Shown here piece by piece: positions 42,484-52,899 of a stretch of DNA of 64,000 nucleotides. The position numbers and the translations under genes are program-made. Source of the stretch: Immersiella caudata (taxonomy: Eukaryota; Ascomycota; Sordariomycetes; Sordariales; Lasiosphaeriaceae); NCBI GenBank assembly GCA_030512335.1, contig JAULSU010000006.1, positions 1,116,001-1,180,000 of the forward strand, given 5' to 3'. Numbering within the stretch: position 1 is the stretch's first letter; every line of letters starts with the position of its first letter. Below the pieces are notes generated by a model, which searched no databases, was not told the origin of the DNA, and saw nothing but the letters and a program-made list of their open reading frames with translations.

Positions 42484-42834
42484 CTAATCGTGACCGCCGC
42501 AGTGAATGACAACAGTGCCGTTGACGCCGGTGTACGGGGGGTTAGGGCAGAGATCCTCTCCAGGGGGGCCATCGGGATCGTCGTGGCACTCAAGGCCATC
42601 CTCTCCCCAGCTGAAGCAGCAAAAATGGCACGGCTCGCCAGGTACTTCACAGCAGCCCCGACTCTCGAGCTCAACCAGATCGAACACTTCGATGTCGGGG
42701 CATACAATGGGACCGTTGGTGCCGCAGACCTTAAGGTCATCTCGGGCCTTTAGCGATTTCGAGCCATCCTGCGGCAACGCCCATGATATGCCAAAGAGGG
42801 CGAGGGCGCAGAGTCGGAGAGACAGGGGCGCCAT
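42484..42834 (-). CDS. Small secreted protein with ten mature Cys
   Basis: 116 aa from ATG 42834. Signal peptide MAPLSLRLCALALFGISWA, then a short propeptide with a dibasic-like SLKARDD site. The mature part is acidic with ten Cys, including ESRGCCEVPG, PCHFCCFSWG and LECHDDPDG, and ends VVIHCGGHD. The frame is open upstream of this ATG but without coding character. No family is recognised. Density of Cys, His and Asp, and position between a zinc importer and a CxPHxDHWHC protein, make a metal-related role possible. It could equally be an effector-like or cell-wall protein. It is divergent from the 685 aa gene and shares its promoter region. Confidence 0.75.
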   Translation of the reverse strand: MAPLSLRLCALALFGISWALPQDGSKSLKARDDLKVCGTNGPIVCPDIEVFDLVELESRGCCEVPGEPCHFCCFSWGEDGLECHDDPDGPPGEDLCPNPPYTGVNGTVVIHCGGHD

Positions 42835-43652
42835 GTTGGCCGTTTGACGTTGAGCCGAGTTTTGGGGAAAAAAAGTGGATGGAGTGACTGACGTATTGAG
42901 GACGAAATCAAGGGGTGAAAAGTTCCAGGTTGGCCCTGCAAAGAAGCTCCAGGGAGGAGGGGAAACACCTGGCACTTTGTAGTCTTTTTTTTTGCAATAG
43001 CATTGATATCCACACGCAAAATGGCATCTCTGATCCACGGACTGTGATGCAACTCAATAACTGGATGAACTCCAGAGACTGATGCATCGCAAAGACGGTT
43101 CGAGTGCGGGATAGTCGGAGGAGGAAGCAAGGGAGGAAGAAGCGGGGGAGTGTTACCCCACCCCCGCCGCTCAGAGCTAGGCTCTTGGAGCTAAGCTCTT
43201 GGAGCTCGAGGACCTTGATGTCCTGTAAGCGCGGAAGGGGAAGGAGCTGCAATATTTCATGTGTGACGAGAAAAAGCGGACGTAAAAAGAAAAAAGACCC
43301 TTGTGATGGATGATATTTGCGCAGAGGGCTGTGGGGGCACATGCAGCATGGCCGCGAGGCTAGCCGTACCAAGCAAAGAAAGCCTCTACCGAGGAAGGAC
43401 GACGAGAGTTGGAAATGGCGACACACCATTGCCATTGCCCACCGTCTGAGGGAAGCAGGAAAAAAAAAGACAACGGAAGGAGGTTGGTGTCTACCTAGGT
43501 AGGAAGGTGAGCTCCAAAGATAAATACTCGCGGCTGGGACTCGGTCTTCATCAAAAACTCACACCACAAGAATCGCATGAGCCAGTTTTTCGACTCGGTG
43601 CTGTGCTGCGAGCGATTGCCCAACGAAACCACCATTTTTGGCCCGAGTCAAC
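42835..43652. promoter_or_regulatory. Divergent promoter region of the two secreted-protein genes
   Basis: 818 bp between two start codons. A 12/14 copy of the motif (GAGGACCTTGATGT) lies at 43208-43221, about midway. Otherwise A-rich tracts and no gene. Confidence 0.45.
43208..43221 (+). promoter_or_regulatory. GAGAACCTTGATGG-like motif, 12/14
   Basis: GAGGACCTTGATGT, 374 bp and 432 bp from the two flanking start codons. Confidence 0.4.
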
Positions 43653-45843
43653 ATGCTGCTGGGCCGGGTGCTCGGCTTCGGCCTCTGTCAATCATGGCTA
43701 GCCACACTGACCCTGGCTCAGGAAACGCCTGCGGGCTCGTCGTGTGTGTATGTTTTATGCCAGCCCACGACGTTGTCATGGGCAAGAGGAGAAGAAAAAA
43801 AAAAGGCTGATCAAATTCGCAGGACGTCCACTAGTTCCTTCAGCCACATTGATCTCGGCATCCTGCCCGACGCTACCGCCTTCTCGTCCTTTCGAACTTC
43901 GATGAACATCAAGTATAGCACACCGGGCTCGGCGAACCCCGTTGCTGTGTTTATCACCAGCACAACGGCCGGGACGCGCACCCTCTTTGCAACGGGATTC
44001 TACGGCTACGGGCCCTTGACATCTGAGGGATTTGCCATCTACACCAGCGTTTTCCCAGTTACGAGCTGCACCCCTCTCACGCCGCCTGCAACGCCAACCC
44101 TGCCTCCCTCTCCAACGGGCTCCATTTGCAGCCCTCACGGAGACCACTGTAAGTCATGATCAGAGATGATGGTGAGACGTGGCGGGGGCCCGCTAACGAT
44201 CTACAGGGCATTGCGTTCCGTCGCCCACCGCTTCTACCGCTCCGACAGATACCACTAGTCCCACGGCTACAGGGACATGCACTCCTCATGATGACCACTG
44301 GCATTGTCCCCCAGGTGTTCCTGAGCCCACCACACCACCTCCCCATACCACCGCATCCCCGTCAGCGACAGGCACTTGCACTCCTCACGATGACCATTGG
44401 CACTGCCCTCCTGGCGTTCCTGAGCCCACCACACCACCTCCCCATACCACCGCATCCCCGTCAGCGACAGGCACTTGCACTCCTCACGATGACCATTGGC
44501 ACTGCCCTCCTGGCGTTCCTGAGCCAACAACACCCCCTCCTCAAACAACCACACCCCCATCAGCCACAGGCACATGTACCCCTCATGATGACCACTGGCA
44601 CTGCCCCCCAGGTGTTCCTGAGCCTACCACACCACCCCCTCAAACTACATCACCTCCGTCGGCCACAGGGACATGTACCCCCCATGATGACCACTGGCAC
44701 TGCCCCCCAGGTGTTCCTGAGCCTACCACACCACCCCCGCAAACTACATCACCTCCGTCGGCGACAGGGACATGTACTCCCCATGACGACCACTGGCACT
44801 GCCCCCCAGGTGTTCCTGAGCCTACCACACCACCCCCGCAAACTACATCACCTCCGTCGGCGACAGGGACTTGCACTCCTCATGATGACCATTGGCATTG
44901 TCCTCCTGGCGTCCCTGAGCCCACCACGCCCCCTCCTCAAAGCCATACTACTTCACCTCCGGCCACAGGGACATGCACTCCCCATGATGACCATTGGCAC
45001 TGTCCCCCTGGTGTTCCTGAGCCCACCACGCCCCCACCGCATCCCAGCCAGACCACTCCAGATCCGCCAGGGGGCACCTGCACTCCCCACGAAGACCACT
45101 GGCACTGCCCTCCAGGAGTCGAACCTCCAACTACACCTCCGCCTGCTGGTGGGGTAGGTGGAGGTGGTGGTGGCAGCACGGAATGTGTGCCCCACGACGA
45201 CCACTGGCACTGCCCTCCAGGAGTCGAACCTCCAACTACACCTCCGCCTGCTGGTGGGGTAGGTGGAGGTGGTGGTAGCAGCACAGAATGTGTGCCCCAC
45301 GACGACCACTGGCACTGCCCTCCGGGAGTCGAACCTCCAACTACACCTCCGCCTGCTGGTGGGGTAGGTGGAGGTGGTGGTGGCAGCACAGAATGTGTGC
45401 CCCACGACGACCACTGGCACTGCCCTCCGGGAGTCGAACCTCCAACTATACCTCCGCCCTCTGGTGGGGGAAGTGGAGGTGGTGGAGGCGGTGGCAGCAC
45501 AGAGTGCGTCCCGCACGATGATCACTGGCACTGCCCCGATGGTGTCGAGCCTCCGTCCACGCCCCCAGCTGCTGGCGGTAGCGGTGGTGGCAGCGGTGGT
45601 GGCAGCAGCACGGAGTGCGTGCCCCACGATGACCACTGGCACTGCCCTGACGGCGTCGAGCCACCGCGGTCGCCGCCTCCCGGTTCGAGCACCTTTACCA
45701 CCAGCACGCGGACCACCAGCACGCGGCCCACGGCGACCATGTCCACCCCTTCAGCAGCTGTCACGGGAGCAGCAGTCATAGTCAACGCCCGTAGCATCGC
45801 AGCTTTAGTTCCGGGCTTAGCGATTCTCCTTTTGATCGTGTGA
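43653..45843 (+). CDS. GPI-type cell-wall protein with fifteen CxPHxDHWHC modules
   Basis: Three exons, 43653-43747, 43823-44148 and 44207-45843, 685 aa. A signal peptide (MLLGRVLGFGLCQSWLATLT) precedes a domain of about 120 residues with no recognised family. Fifteen copies of C-[TVS]-P-H-[DGE]-D-H-W-H-C follow. The first is split by the second intron within its Trp codon. Copies 2-9 are joined by PPGVPEPTTPPP linkers with Thr/Ser/Pro. Copies 10-15 have PPGVEPPTTPPP and Gly-rich linkers. The C-terminus is Thr/Ser-rich and ends ALVPGLAILLLIV, a GPI-type signal. The first intron is 75 bp without stops, so retention would not break the frame. With 30 Cys and 45 His in the modules, it is a strong candidate for surface zinc binding (inference). 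It lies in the same locus as the ZIP importer. Confidence 0.9.
44264..45660 (+). repeat. Coding minisatellite, about 96-110 bp period
   Basis: Fourteen tandem units encoding one CxPHxDHWHC module plus linker each. Units 2-9 and 10-15 form two subfamilies. Near-identical neighbours point to recent unequal exchange. Confidence 0.93.
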
Positions 45844-46939
45844 TGCAGTCCTCTACACAGTTCTCCGTTTCCTTTTTCCCCTTTTTCTTCCTTTTTCCCC
45901 TTTTTCTTCCTTTTTCTTTTTTGGTATCAAGGACTGCCTGACATCGGCAAGGAGGCGCTCTTTTGATCATGACGAAGCCAATGGGCGGAAAATGCAGATT
46001 TTGGTGGCTTATGTAGGACTTCGTACTACGTTCCCTGGGCATTACCTAAGCCAGCCAACTGCCTTGAGGATAATGTTGATGTTGATACGCGGGATGATAT
46101 GGGACGGCAGAATCATGAGATGTGCCGATATTGAACAATAGGTAGCTTTGATAGAAATCCACTCCTTACGTCTAACCTAGGTGCTGAATCTTGGTAGTCT
46201 GGAGGAAACTTGGATGGGATAATATTTTGAGGCTGACAAGATATTGGAGTAAACGGGGGCCAGGAATGGGCGACTGTTGCCAACGATGACTGATGCGATG
46301 TTGCAACAAATGTTGGTGCCTCGGCATTAACCGTGACCTTTGTGATCAGCGACTTGGAAATTCTTGCAGCTCTGGTTGGCTCTGCCTTGGTACACCTCTT
46401 GCGCTGTGGAAGTGGCACTTTGTGACGGCAGTCACGGCTGCAGCGGCGCTCCGCCCGAGGGCCGGCCAACGGTGCCTGAAATGAGCAGCTCCATGCTTGG
46501 TCTCGGCGCTAGCGCTAGCGAACGACGTCTGCGTTGTCTCCATGGCCTTGGGAACTTGAAAGGGAGCGGGGAAGGATATCGAAAAAGGAACAGACTAGGT
46601 GATGGTTGGTTTCCACCATGGTGTACCATCGGGACGCATAAGAATCCAGCGCGGGCTGAATTGTATCGTCAGAAACGGATGCTTGGTGGTCTACAGGCCG
46701 CGCGATGGCATGCGTGTGACGATGCACATGATATTGGAATTCGACTTGCTTGCTTCGGACACACCGAATTTGGAATGGGGGGGCGCTGACAAGGTTGCGG
46801 TGTGAACCTTGCCAACTTAACATGCTCGCCATGTCAGAAGTACGTAAGGGCAGAAAACATCCCCACCGACCCCACGCCCCGCAACGTCATTCGGTGCCAA
46901 ACAGCTGGGAGCGACAGCTTGAGGATGGATTTGGGAGGG
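45844..46939. other. Intergenic between repeat-protein gene and HRXXH pseudogene
   Basis: Begins with a pyrimidine-rich CTTTTTCC repeat (about 45870-45920). A plus frame at about 46599-46802 reads LVVYRPRDGMRVTMHMILEF and may be a scrap of a gene, but no family is recognised. Confidence 0.4.
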
Positions 46940-47850
46940 CGCAGGGGTTGGGGGACTCGGTGGGATCCGGTGGGGGATTCGATCACGCCGTTCCTGATTC
47001 ACGCCTCCTGCAACGTCACTCTCCGCCGACAGCTGGAGCGTGGCTTATACGAAACGGTTCAGCTCGCCCGCCACGCCAAGCAACATCCTCTCCTTCACGG
47101 TCAGGGGTTCCCCTTCGCCAAGAAGTATTTTGGCAACTGGTCCACAGCCACGGCGATTGGATGGTATGATCGGGTTGCGTCGGCGGGCAGGGGCGGCACG
47201 TTGTTCCGCTGTGATGATCCGGATCGCAACTTTGCGACGTAACATGGCGAGAAGAGCTTCCATGGATTTTTGGACAGCCTCTGAAAAGTAAAAAGTAAAA
47301 AGGCATTGAGCGACGCTGACTTTTTTTCGCATCAGGTTGGGCGGGCCACTGGCGCGGTAGTAATGCCACTTAGGAGACCGTTATCTGCCCTTTGTCCTTT
47401 TGAGCGTCGGAGATATCTCCACCTCTCAACACGTACTGGGCCACCGACCTTTTGCACCGCATCTTCCATGTGCCTCGAGTTAGCAAAGGATTTGTGGACC
47501 GCTTTACCGAGGACTACGAAGCTGTCTTGGCGCTTGCAAAGACCGACCCAGCCAAGTCATCCATCGATCGCGACACTCTCCAGTGTTTCGCCATTGACGT
47601 CTACGCTTACGATGTCGCCGCGCCTGGTCTTGGGTGTTCTGGGGGTGAGGATATGATGACACCAACGCCGTCAACTACATCGACGTCGCCAGCAGCTTCC
47701 CATACCACCTCTGCGGCTTCGGCAAGTATTTTCCGTGTATATTTTACTCACCGACAGGGAACTAACAGTTTCGGTTAGGCTTGCCACAGACACGCCGACA
47801 GCGCAGAGTCTCCCACGCCAATCTCTGAAACAGTTTGTCCTCCGTAGCGG
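46940..47850 (+). pseudogene. HRXXH-family (Asp f 2 / PRA1 / ZPS1-like) zincophore gene, broken
   Basis: The plus strand reads a decayed secreted protein of the HRXXH family, whose members (Aspergillus Asp f 2, Candida PRA1, yeast ZPS1) are zinc-regulated and, for PRA1, scavenge zinc. Recognisable text: FLIHASCNVTLRRQLERGL, KKYFGNWSTATAIGWYDRV, FRCDDPDRN, GHWRGSNAT, ETVICPLSF, then DLLHRIFHVP with the HRxxH motif, and FAIDVYAYDVAAPGLGC. A CHRHAD remnant of the usual Cys/His tail follows at 47782. TAA (47240), TAG (47371) and TGA (47401) break the frame; each is one C-to-T change from Gln or Arg. An intron of 47247-47335 with a GC donor restores HGWAGHWRG. The 5' end and signal peptide are not found. 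Family members are often beside a ZIP gene, as here. Confidence 0.85.
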
Positions 47851-48796
47851 GGCCGGTCTGATACTGCCCGGCCTACCACTGACTCTCTGTTGTCGTCGAG
47901 AAGCAGAAATGCGCCCTATTCAAGAGCTGATTAAGTAACTATTTGTTTCATCACTTTCAAACGAATCACTCCAGACTGGACGGGAGCTGCATCTTCGTTG
48001 ATGGTCGGACGGATCATACTGCTTGCCACAGACATCAAGGAATCGGTTCTAGCTCCGTACCAGGAGTATGGGCTCTCAGTGGTGCGGGTGTGGCGGTTGG
48101 CTACCGGTATGGCAAATTGGTGATTCCTAAGATTCTTAGAATATGGGTCCATAGCATAAGTAGTAAGACTCCTCAGAACAGCATGAAAGAGCAGCAATGT
48201 ATAGCGTGCGTGGCACGGGAAAACCCGCTATGCAGCGTGCGTGGCTTGTCCTCATCCGGGTGGCATAGTCGGGTCTCGGTTAGCGGGAGCATCCGGCGGG
48301 CTGGGCTGCGCAAAGGTCGAGAAGACTGGATGGGATTTTGCGCGCCGGAGAGACTTGCGCACGCTTTTTTCGTTCGGGCTTGCTAACCTGTACCAACAGT
48401 ATCATGGTTAGATACCTAAATCTGTTGCTCTTCTGTGCCCTCCGTTGCGTGAAACGTTCGACAGCGTCCGCGATTCAACATGTCCGCAACATTTTGTCAG
48501 CTTTATTACCACTCATTGCACCACTAGCCAATCCGTTCTGCAACAGAAACACGCCTCTACCGCGCTATTGCAGCCCGGCCTGCAGTGAAGTCCTGCATGA
48601 TCGCGCTTTCGCTGCATCCCTTGTCGCTTAGCAACTTGGTTGCGGAGATTCTTGTCATGACTCCGAAAGCCAGTCACGCCCGGGACAGCAGAGGTTGTCA
48701 AAATCTGGGGGGTGGCTTGGCGCCAAGCCGAGCCACCGCGAGCAGGGGGTCCATCGGCCCGGCGCTCTGGGCCCAACGAGGCCGTTTCTTTTGTAC
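47851..48796. other. Intergenic, nothing recognised
   Basis: Only a short duplicated AGCGTGCGTGGC at about 48205 and 48237. No coding region is supported. Confidence 0.45.
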
Positions 48797-49603
48797 TTAT
48801 TGGAGCTTAACTCCGGACCTCACTTCCAAAAAGACAAGGCACTTTGCAACTGCACTTCCACTACTCGCAAGCTCAATGACGCGCTCCGCCACAAGTTCCA
48901 CAGAGGTCGAATAAATCGGCATCCCAGACTAGCGCGCAGTTTTGTGTTCCCAACTGCTACCCCTGTCGTACCACTCTTGCCGAAAATTGAAACTCTCTGG
49001 GTCAGCACGAAGTTCCTTGGCAGAGTCCCAACTCATGAGGGCCTCGAGGGGTTGGAGGTAGACCGGATCCGTCTCTCGGTTGACCTGAGCCGGGACATTT
49101 GGCATCTCGGTCAGGGGATCTTGATAGGTATCCCATGTGTCTACGTCAGGATCAGCGAGATTGGGTTGGCTGTTGATAGCCTCAAGTCTCTGCAGCTCTT
49201 GGATAGTCTGCGCTGTAGCGCCATCGACTTAAACGAGCAAATTGTCCCCGTGGCCCTTGTCCAAGGACTGGCGCAGATTTGGTTGAATCTGGGGTAATGT
49301 CAGCTTATTCACTGGTATCGGGTAATAGCGGGACGGGTCTGGTGATATGATGGTCGGGCTCATGGGCATTTTGTTGAAGCATGACTCGATGGCTTCCTTG
49401 CGAGATTCGACCAGTTTGGCAATGTAGCTCCATCCCACTTCCCTCGGGTAGGACCCAAGTGAACGAGTCATGATAGGACGAAGATTGGTGTACATGTCAA
49501 AGAAATGGACTCACGGGGCGTCTGTGTTTTTGGCTTCACTCCAAATTCTGTCTCGAACCTCCTAGGGGAGGCTATAGAACGTGGCGGGCGTATGAGAAGT
49601 CAT
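48797..49603 (-). pseudogene. 2EXR-type protein gene with four premature stops
   Basis: One minus-strand frame from ATG 49603 to 48797. It begins MTSHTPATFYSLP, stop, EVRDRIWSEA, like the LPPEIRxxIW start of fungal 2EXR (F-box-like) proteins, then NTDAP, stop, VHFFDMYTNLRP. It continues with YPREVGWSYIAKLVESRKE and RADPESFNFRQEWYDRG. The stops are TAG (49562-49564), TGA (49511-49513), TAA (49229-49231) and TAG (48929-48931). All four are one C-to-T change from CAG, CGA, CAA and CAG. There is no indel and no other disabling change, so the decay is recent and directional. Confidence 0.75.
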
Positions 49604-50090
49604 ATTCTAGTCTGGCGCTTTTTCTCCCTCTATGGCGGTACCGATTCCGTGGGTTTTGAGAGGTTGAGATGTCTTGAGTGGTGAGCTGTAGATTGTTGTA
49701 GGAGTCTTGGAGTCTTGGAGTCTTGGTAGGAAATGACAGCCAGATTCAGAAAGGCAGCAATCTACTTTTAAACATTTCATCGCTTTACGTTCAATTTCTC
49801 ACACACATAATGTGCTTGTTTTCTAGTTGTACACAAGGTTATTGTTTCTGCCACCCGTGTTTCTTTGTTGTTCTTGACCTTCGGCTGTTGTTTTCTCATT
49901 TCTATGTCAACACTGAAAGATGGCGATAACCGGTGGTATTTGTCATACGACAAGGAGACCACAACGGGCTACCGATCCTGGAAAGCCATGTTACACAAAG
50001 CGACAATACCTATCCACAAACTGGATGTTATTACTGAAACTCGCCCCCACAGCTGCATTGTACTCAGATGCTACCTGGTCAGGCTAACTC
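49604..50090. other. Intergenic
   Basis: Promoter of the 2EXR pseudogene, with a short GGAGTCTT repeat at about 49705. AT-rich to the right. Nothing else seen. Confidence 0.45.
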
Positions 50091-51077
50091 CTATTCCGTC
50101 GGTGTTGGTGAAAGCCGATGCATCAAGGCCTTGATTTCGTTCAAGCCCTTCCTCTCCGAGTCAGTGGCTGTCCTGACTTGATTTCTCTTTGACCACCACT
50201 TCCGCCACGATGGCTGCTCATGAAGATCCCATGCCTGGACAATGTCCCTGATTCTCTCTGGAACGACTTTCTTCTTCCCTCGAAGTTCCGCAATAGCCCC
50301 CGAGGTCCTGGCAGTGTCACCCCCGAGATTTCTCAGTTCGGCTTCAATTCCAACGGCTTCCCAGGCAAGGTCTGTTGCATCCTTGAGGTCTTCGCCTGTA
50401 AGGCGTTTGCACGCTGTCGGGGATACCCTCTTGCAGGGCTCTAGCTCTGTGGCCATCGGCTCGAAGTAGAAGTTGCTCAGGATCCTTTGGAAGTCAGCGC
50501 GTGAGAGGTTGTTGCCAGTGTCACCGAAGATCAGGTTATCTCCCTGGGCTGGCTGGGACGAGTCTTCGTCGGAAGCAGAATGATTCGAGTTGTCCTCTGA
50601 GAGATGGTCCCAACGCGGTCGAGGGCGAAGGAGAAGACCACGCTGCCACGACCAAAATAACCAAAAAAGGGTCCAGAGTATCACAAGCCCTGATGTGACA
50701 CCAAAAACCAACTTCTCCACACCTACCCGATTATTCGCTTTTAAGCCTATGAAGAGAATGACAAGTGAGCCTCGTGGAAGCGAATTCGGATCAATGTCGG
50801 ATAGTGCGCCGGTGATGGCAATAACGTTTGGCGGAAACGGGCCGACTGTCCATTCCGCGGTGCTCAGGTTCATAAGCCTTATCCATTGCGAAGGATCATT
50901 GGTGTAGTAATTGTAGTTCTGCCAGGACTCCATAGCAGAGGCGTTTCAAGGAGGATCGGTGTAGAAGTGTCGAACACAAATGGTTCCAAGTTGGCGGACG
51001 AGGCCTTTGAAGGAGCCTGAGAGATCAACGCCCCCTGGCTTTCCTTTTAGGTCGGAAAGGCGAGGGGACTGGGCCAT
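50091..51077 (-). pseudogene. Single-pass membrane protein gene with one TGA
   Basis: A minus-strand frame of 329 codons from ATG 51077 (MAQSPRLSDLKGKPGG) to 50091, interrupted only by TGA at 50946-50948, one C-to-T change from CGA. If translation starts after the stop at ATG 50933, 280 residues remain intact. A membrane helix (LVFGVTSGLVILWTLFWLFW) lies near residues 76-95 of that shorter form. It is followed by a long soluble C-terminal part with ANDFQRIL-like and basic helical text. The region before the helix (NASAMESWQNYNYYTNDPS) may be luminal. Family not recognised; whether the short form is expressed cannot be told. Confidence 0.6.
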
Positions 51078-51094
51078 TGGCGGACGCTGAAGGC

Positions 51095-51111
51095 GGGGGG
51101 GGGGGGGGGGG
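51095..51111. repeat. Poly-G run (17)
   Basis: Just upstream of the membrane-protein pseudogene start. Confidence 0.8.
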
Positions 51112-51469
51112 CGCCGACGTGCATCATGGACCGCCCGCCAATCCGTGACTTGGGAGGCACTGGAGGTGCATGAAAGACTTGCGGCTCGCCTTGGTCGCCA
51201 TTGCAGTGCCACTGCCACCGGTTTGCTTAGGATCGGCGGATTGGTTCCCTCTCCAGCCACTGCGACGAATGATCGGGAAGAGACTGATAAGGATGCTTGA
51301 TTTGGGGGGAAAACTCCCGAGCCAGGTGGCTGCCTCGGGGCCGTAAGTAAAACACAGTCCGAGGACAGTGGGCCCAACTGCCGCCAATTCGCCTTGCAGA
51401 ATGCAGAAGGCGCCTTCTAGGCTCAACAAAAACATGGCAGTTTCAATGTCGTCGTCGCCTGACGTCCGT

Positions 51470-52743
51470 GGCACAAGCGACATATTCTGGAGTTGCGCAT
51501 TCACAATAATCACTTGCACCTGGACGATCCAGCATCTGAACATACCGAAAGAACGCACTTGCTGCATCAAGAGCGCCGGGCCAGCAAGGCGGGGGGCGGC
51601 TCACAGCGTCTGTGTGACTTTCGGTGGTCAGCGAGAATCTTCCTGACAAACCTGAAATGGATGCTCCTCACGATACTGGCGCCCGAGTTCATCCTGGGGA
51701 AAGCGACTGGCGAGTTTGTCGCCGCGTGGCATCTGCGAGAGGCCATGGCCCCCTATGCTGTGTTGGATGGCGTTGCTTGGGAGCTCTCGCACGGCTTCTT
51801 CACGGACATGGGGGGCTTTACATGGAAATGAGATGACGACACGGTGTGTTTCCTCTCTACCTATCTTTCCTCGGAGAAATTCGCTTGCTGATCCGGCGGA
51901 TTAGTATAACAGATACCCTCCGAGTCGGCTGCGCGGTCGAACCATCCTCTTCCTCCGGTCGAACGGGGTCATCCAACGGCTCCCGGATGTTTCGGCTGTT
52001 GAGATACACGACAAGAGCAAAGGCAACATGCTCATCAAGGTCGTCGCTCTCGGTCAGGTGTCATGGTCGCTCATGCAAACCATCGTCCGCGCCAACGAGG
52101 ATCTGGCTGCATCGCAGCTGGAGCTCGCCACCTCTGCATTCTGCGTCTGCGCCGTCATTGCCTACGCCTTTCTCCTGGCCAAGCCACAAGGAGTTGAAGT
52201 CCCCTTGCGGCCTCAGAAGCTCAGGCGGATGACCAAAAGCGAGCGGCAGTCGTTGCATCGTGAACCCATGCCACTGCGCGGACTGTTCGTACCCGGCCTA
52301 AAGCCGATCCGACACTTTGCCCTTGGTCGGATCCCAAACGATTTCGCCGACGACGGCGAGGCTATGGGATGGGTCAAGAGAATTCAGGCACGTACGCTCT
52401 GGACATGGCCATAGGTGGTGCCGTCTTTGCGGCCATTCACCTCGCCGGGTGGAACCTGCGATTTCCGACCGAGACAGAACGGCAGTTGTGGCATTACTCA
52501 AGCATCCTCATCACATCCCTGCTCCCTGTTTCTCTGTTTCCGGTCATCTGGCACGGCTGGGATAGGCCATTGCCCAAATGGGTCTCGTGGGCGTTTGGGA
52601 CTCCGTGGTTCATCAGTTTCGGTCTTCTCTATGCGATCGCCCGTGTCTTCCTACTTCTGGAAACGTTTCGAACGCTATTCTATCTCGATCCCACGGCGTT
52701 TGTCAATACGTGGGCATCAAATTACATTCCTCACGTCTCATAA
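51470..52743 (+). pseudogene. Fungal multi-pass membrane protein, frames shifted
   Basis: Pieces in different plus frames together give the order of a common but uncharacterised fungal membrane-protein family. SCAFTIITCTWTIQHLNIP comes first, then RIFLTNLKWMLLTILAPEF, WELSHGFFTDMGGF, NGVIQRLPDVSAVEIHDKSKG, LIKVVALGQVSWSLMQTIVRAN and finally MAIGGAVFAAIHLAGWNLRF with TM helices to 52743. At least three frame changes lack good intron borders. In one frame TGA and TAA stand where CGA and CAA fit. I treat it as a pseudogene; unusual introns could explain part of it. Confidence 0.6.
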
Positions 52744-52899
52744 TGTCATGTACTATTCTGAGTACTATACCCACGCACCATATTTTCACCTGAATTGTGA
52801 TAGAGACACATTCACTCAGGCCGAGGACGTAATGCTAAAGACACACAGGTTTGCCAAATTCGACCCCGTTCCCCTGGCTCATCGGATCTCCAAGGTCTT

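Noticed and set aside
44156..45157. Long Pro/His/Leu-rich plus-strand frame over the repeat array
   Set aside because: It is a shifted frame of the CxPHxDHWHC repeats. Repetition keeps all frames and the antisense frames open; only the called frame has a signal peptide, consistent splice sites and a GPI-type end.
44937..45642. Antisense Gly/Pro/Val-rich frames over the repeat array
   Set aside because: By-products of the tandem repeat; no start context and no domain.
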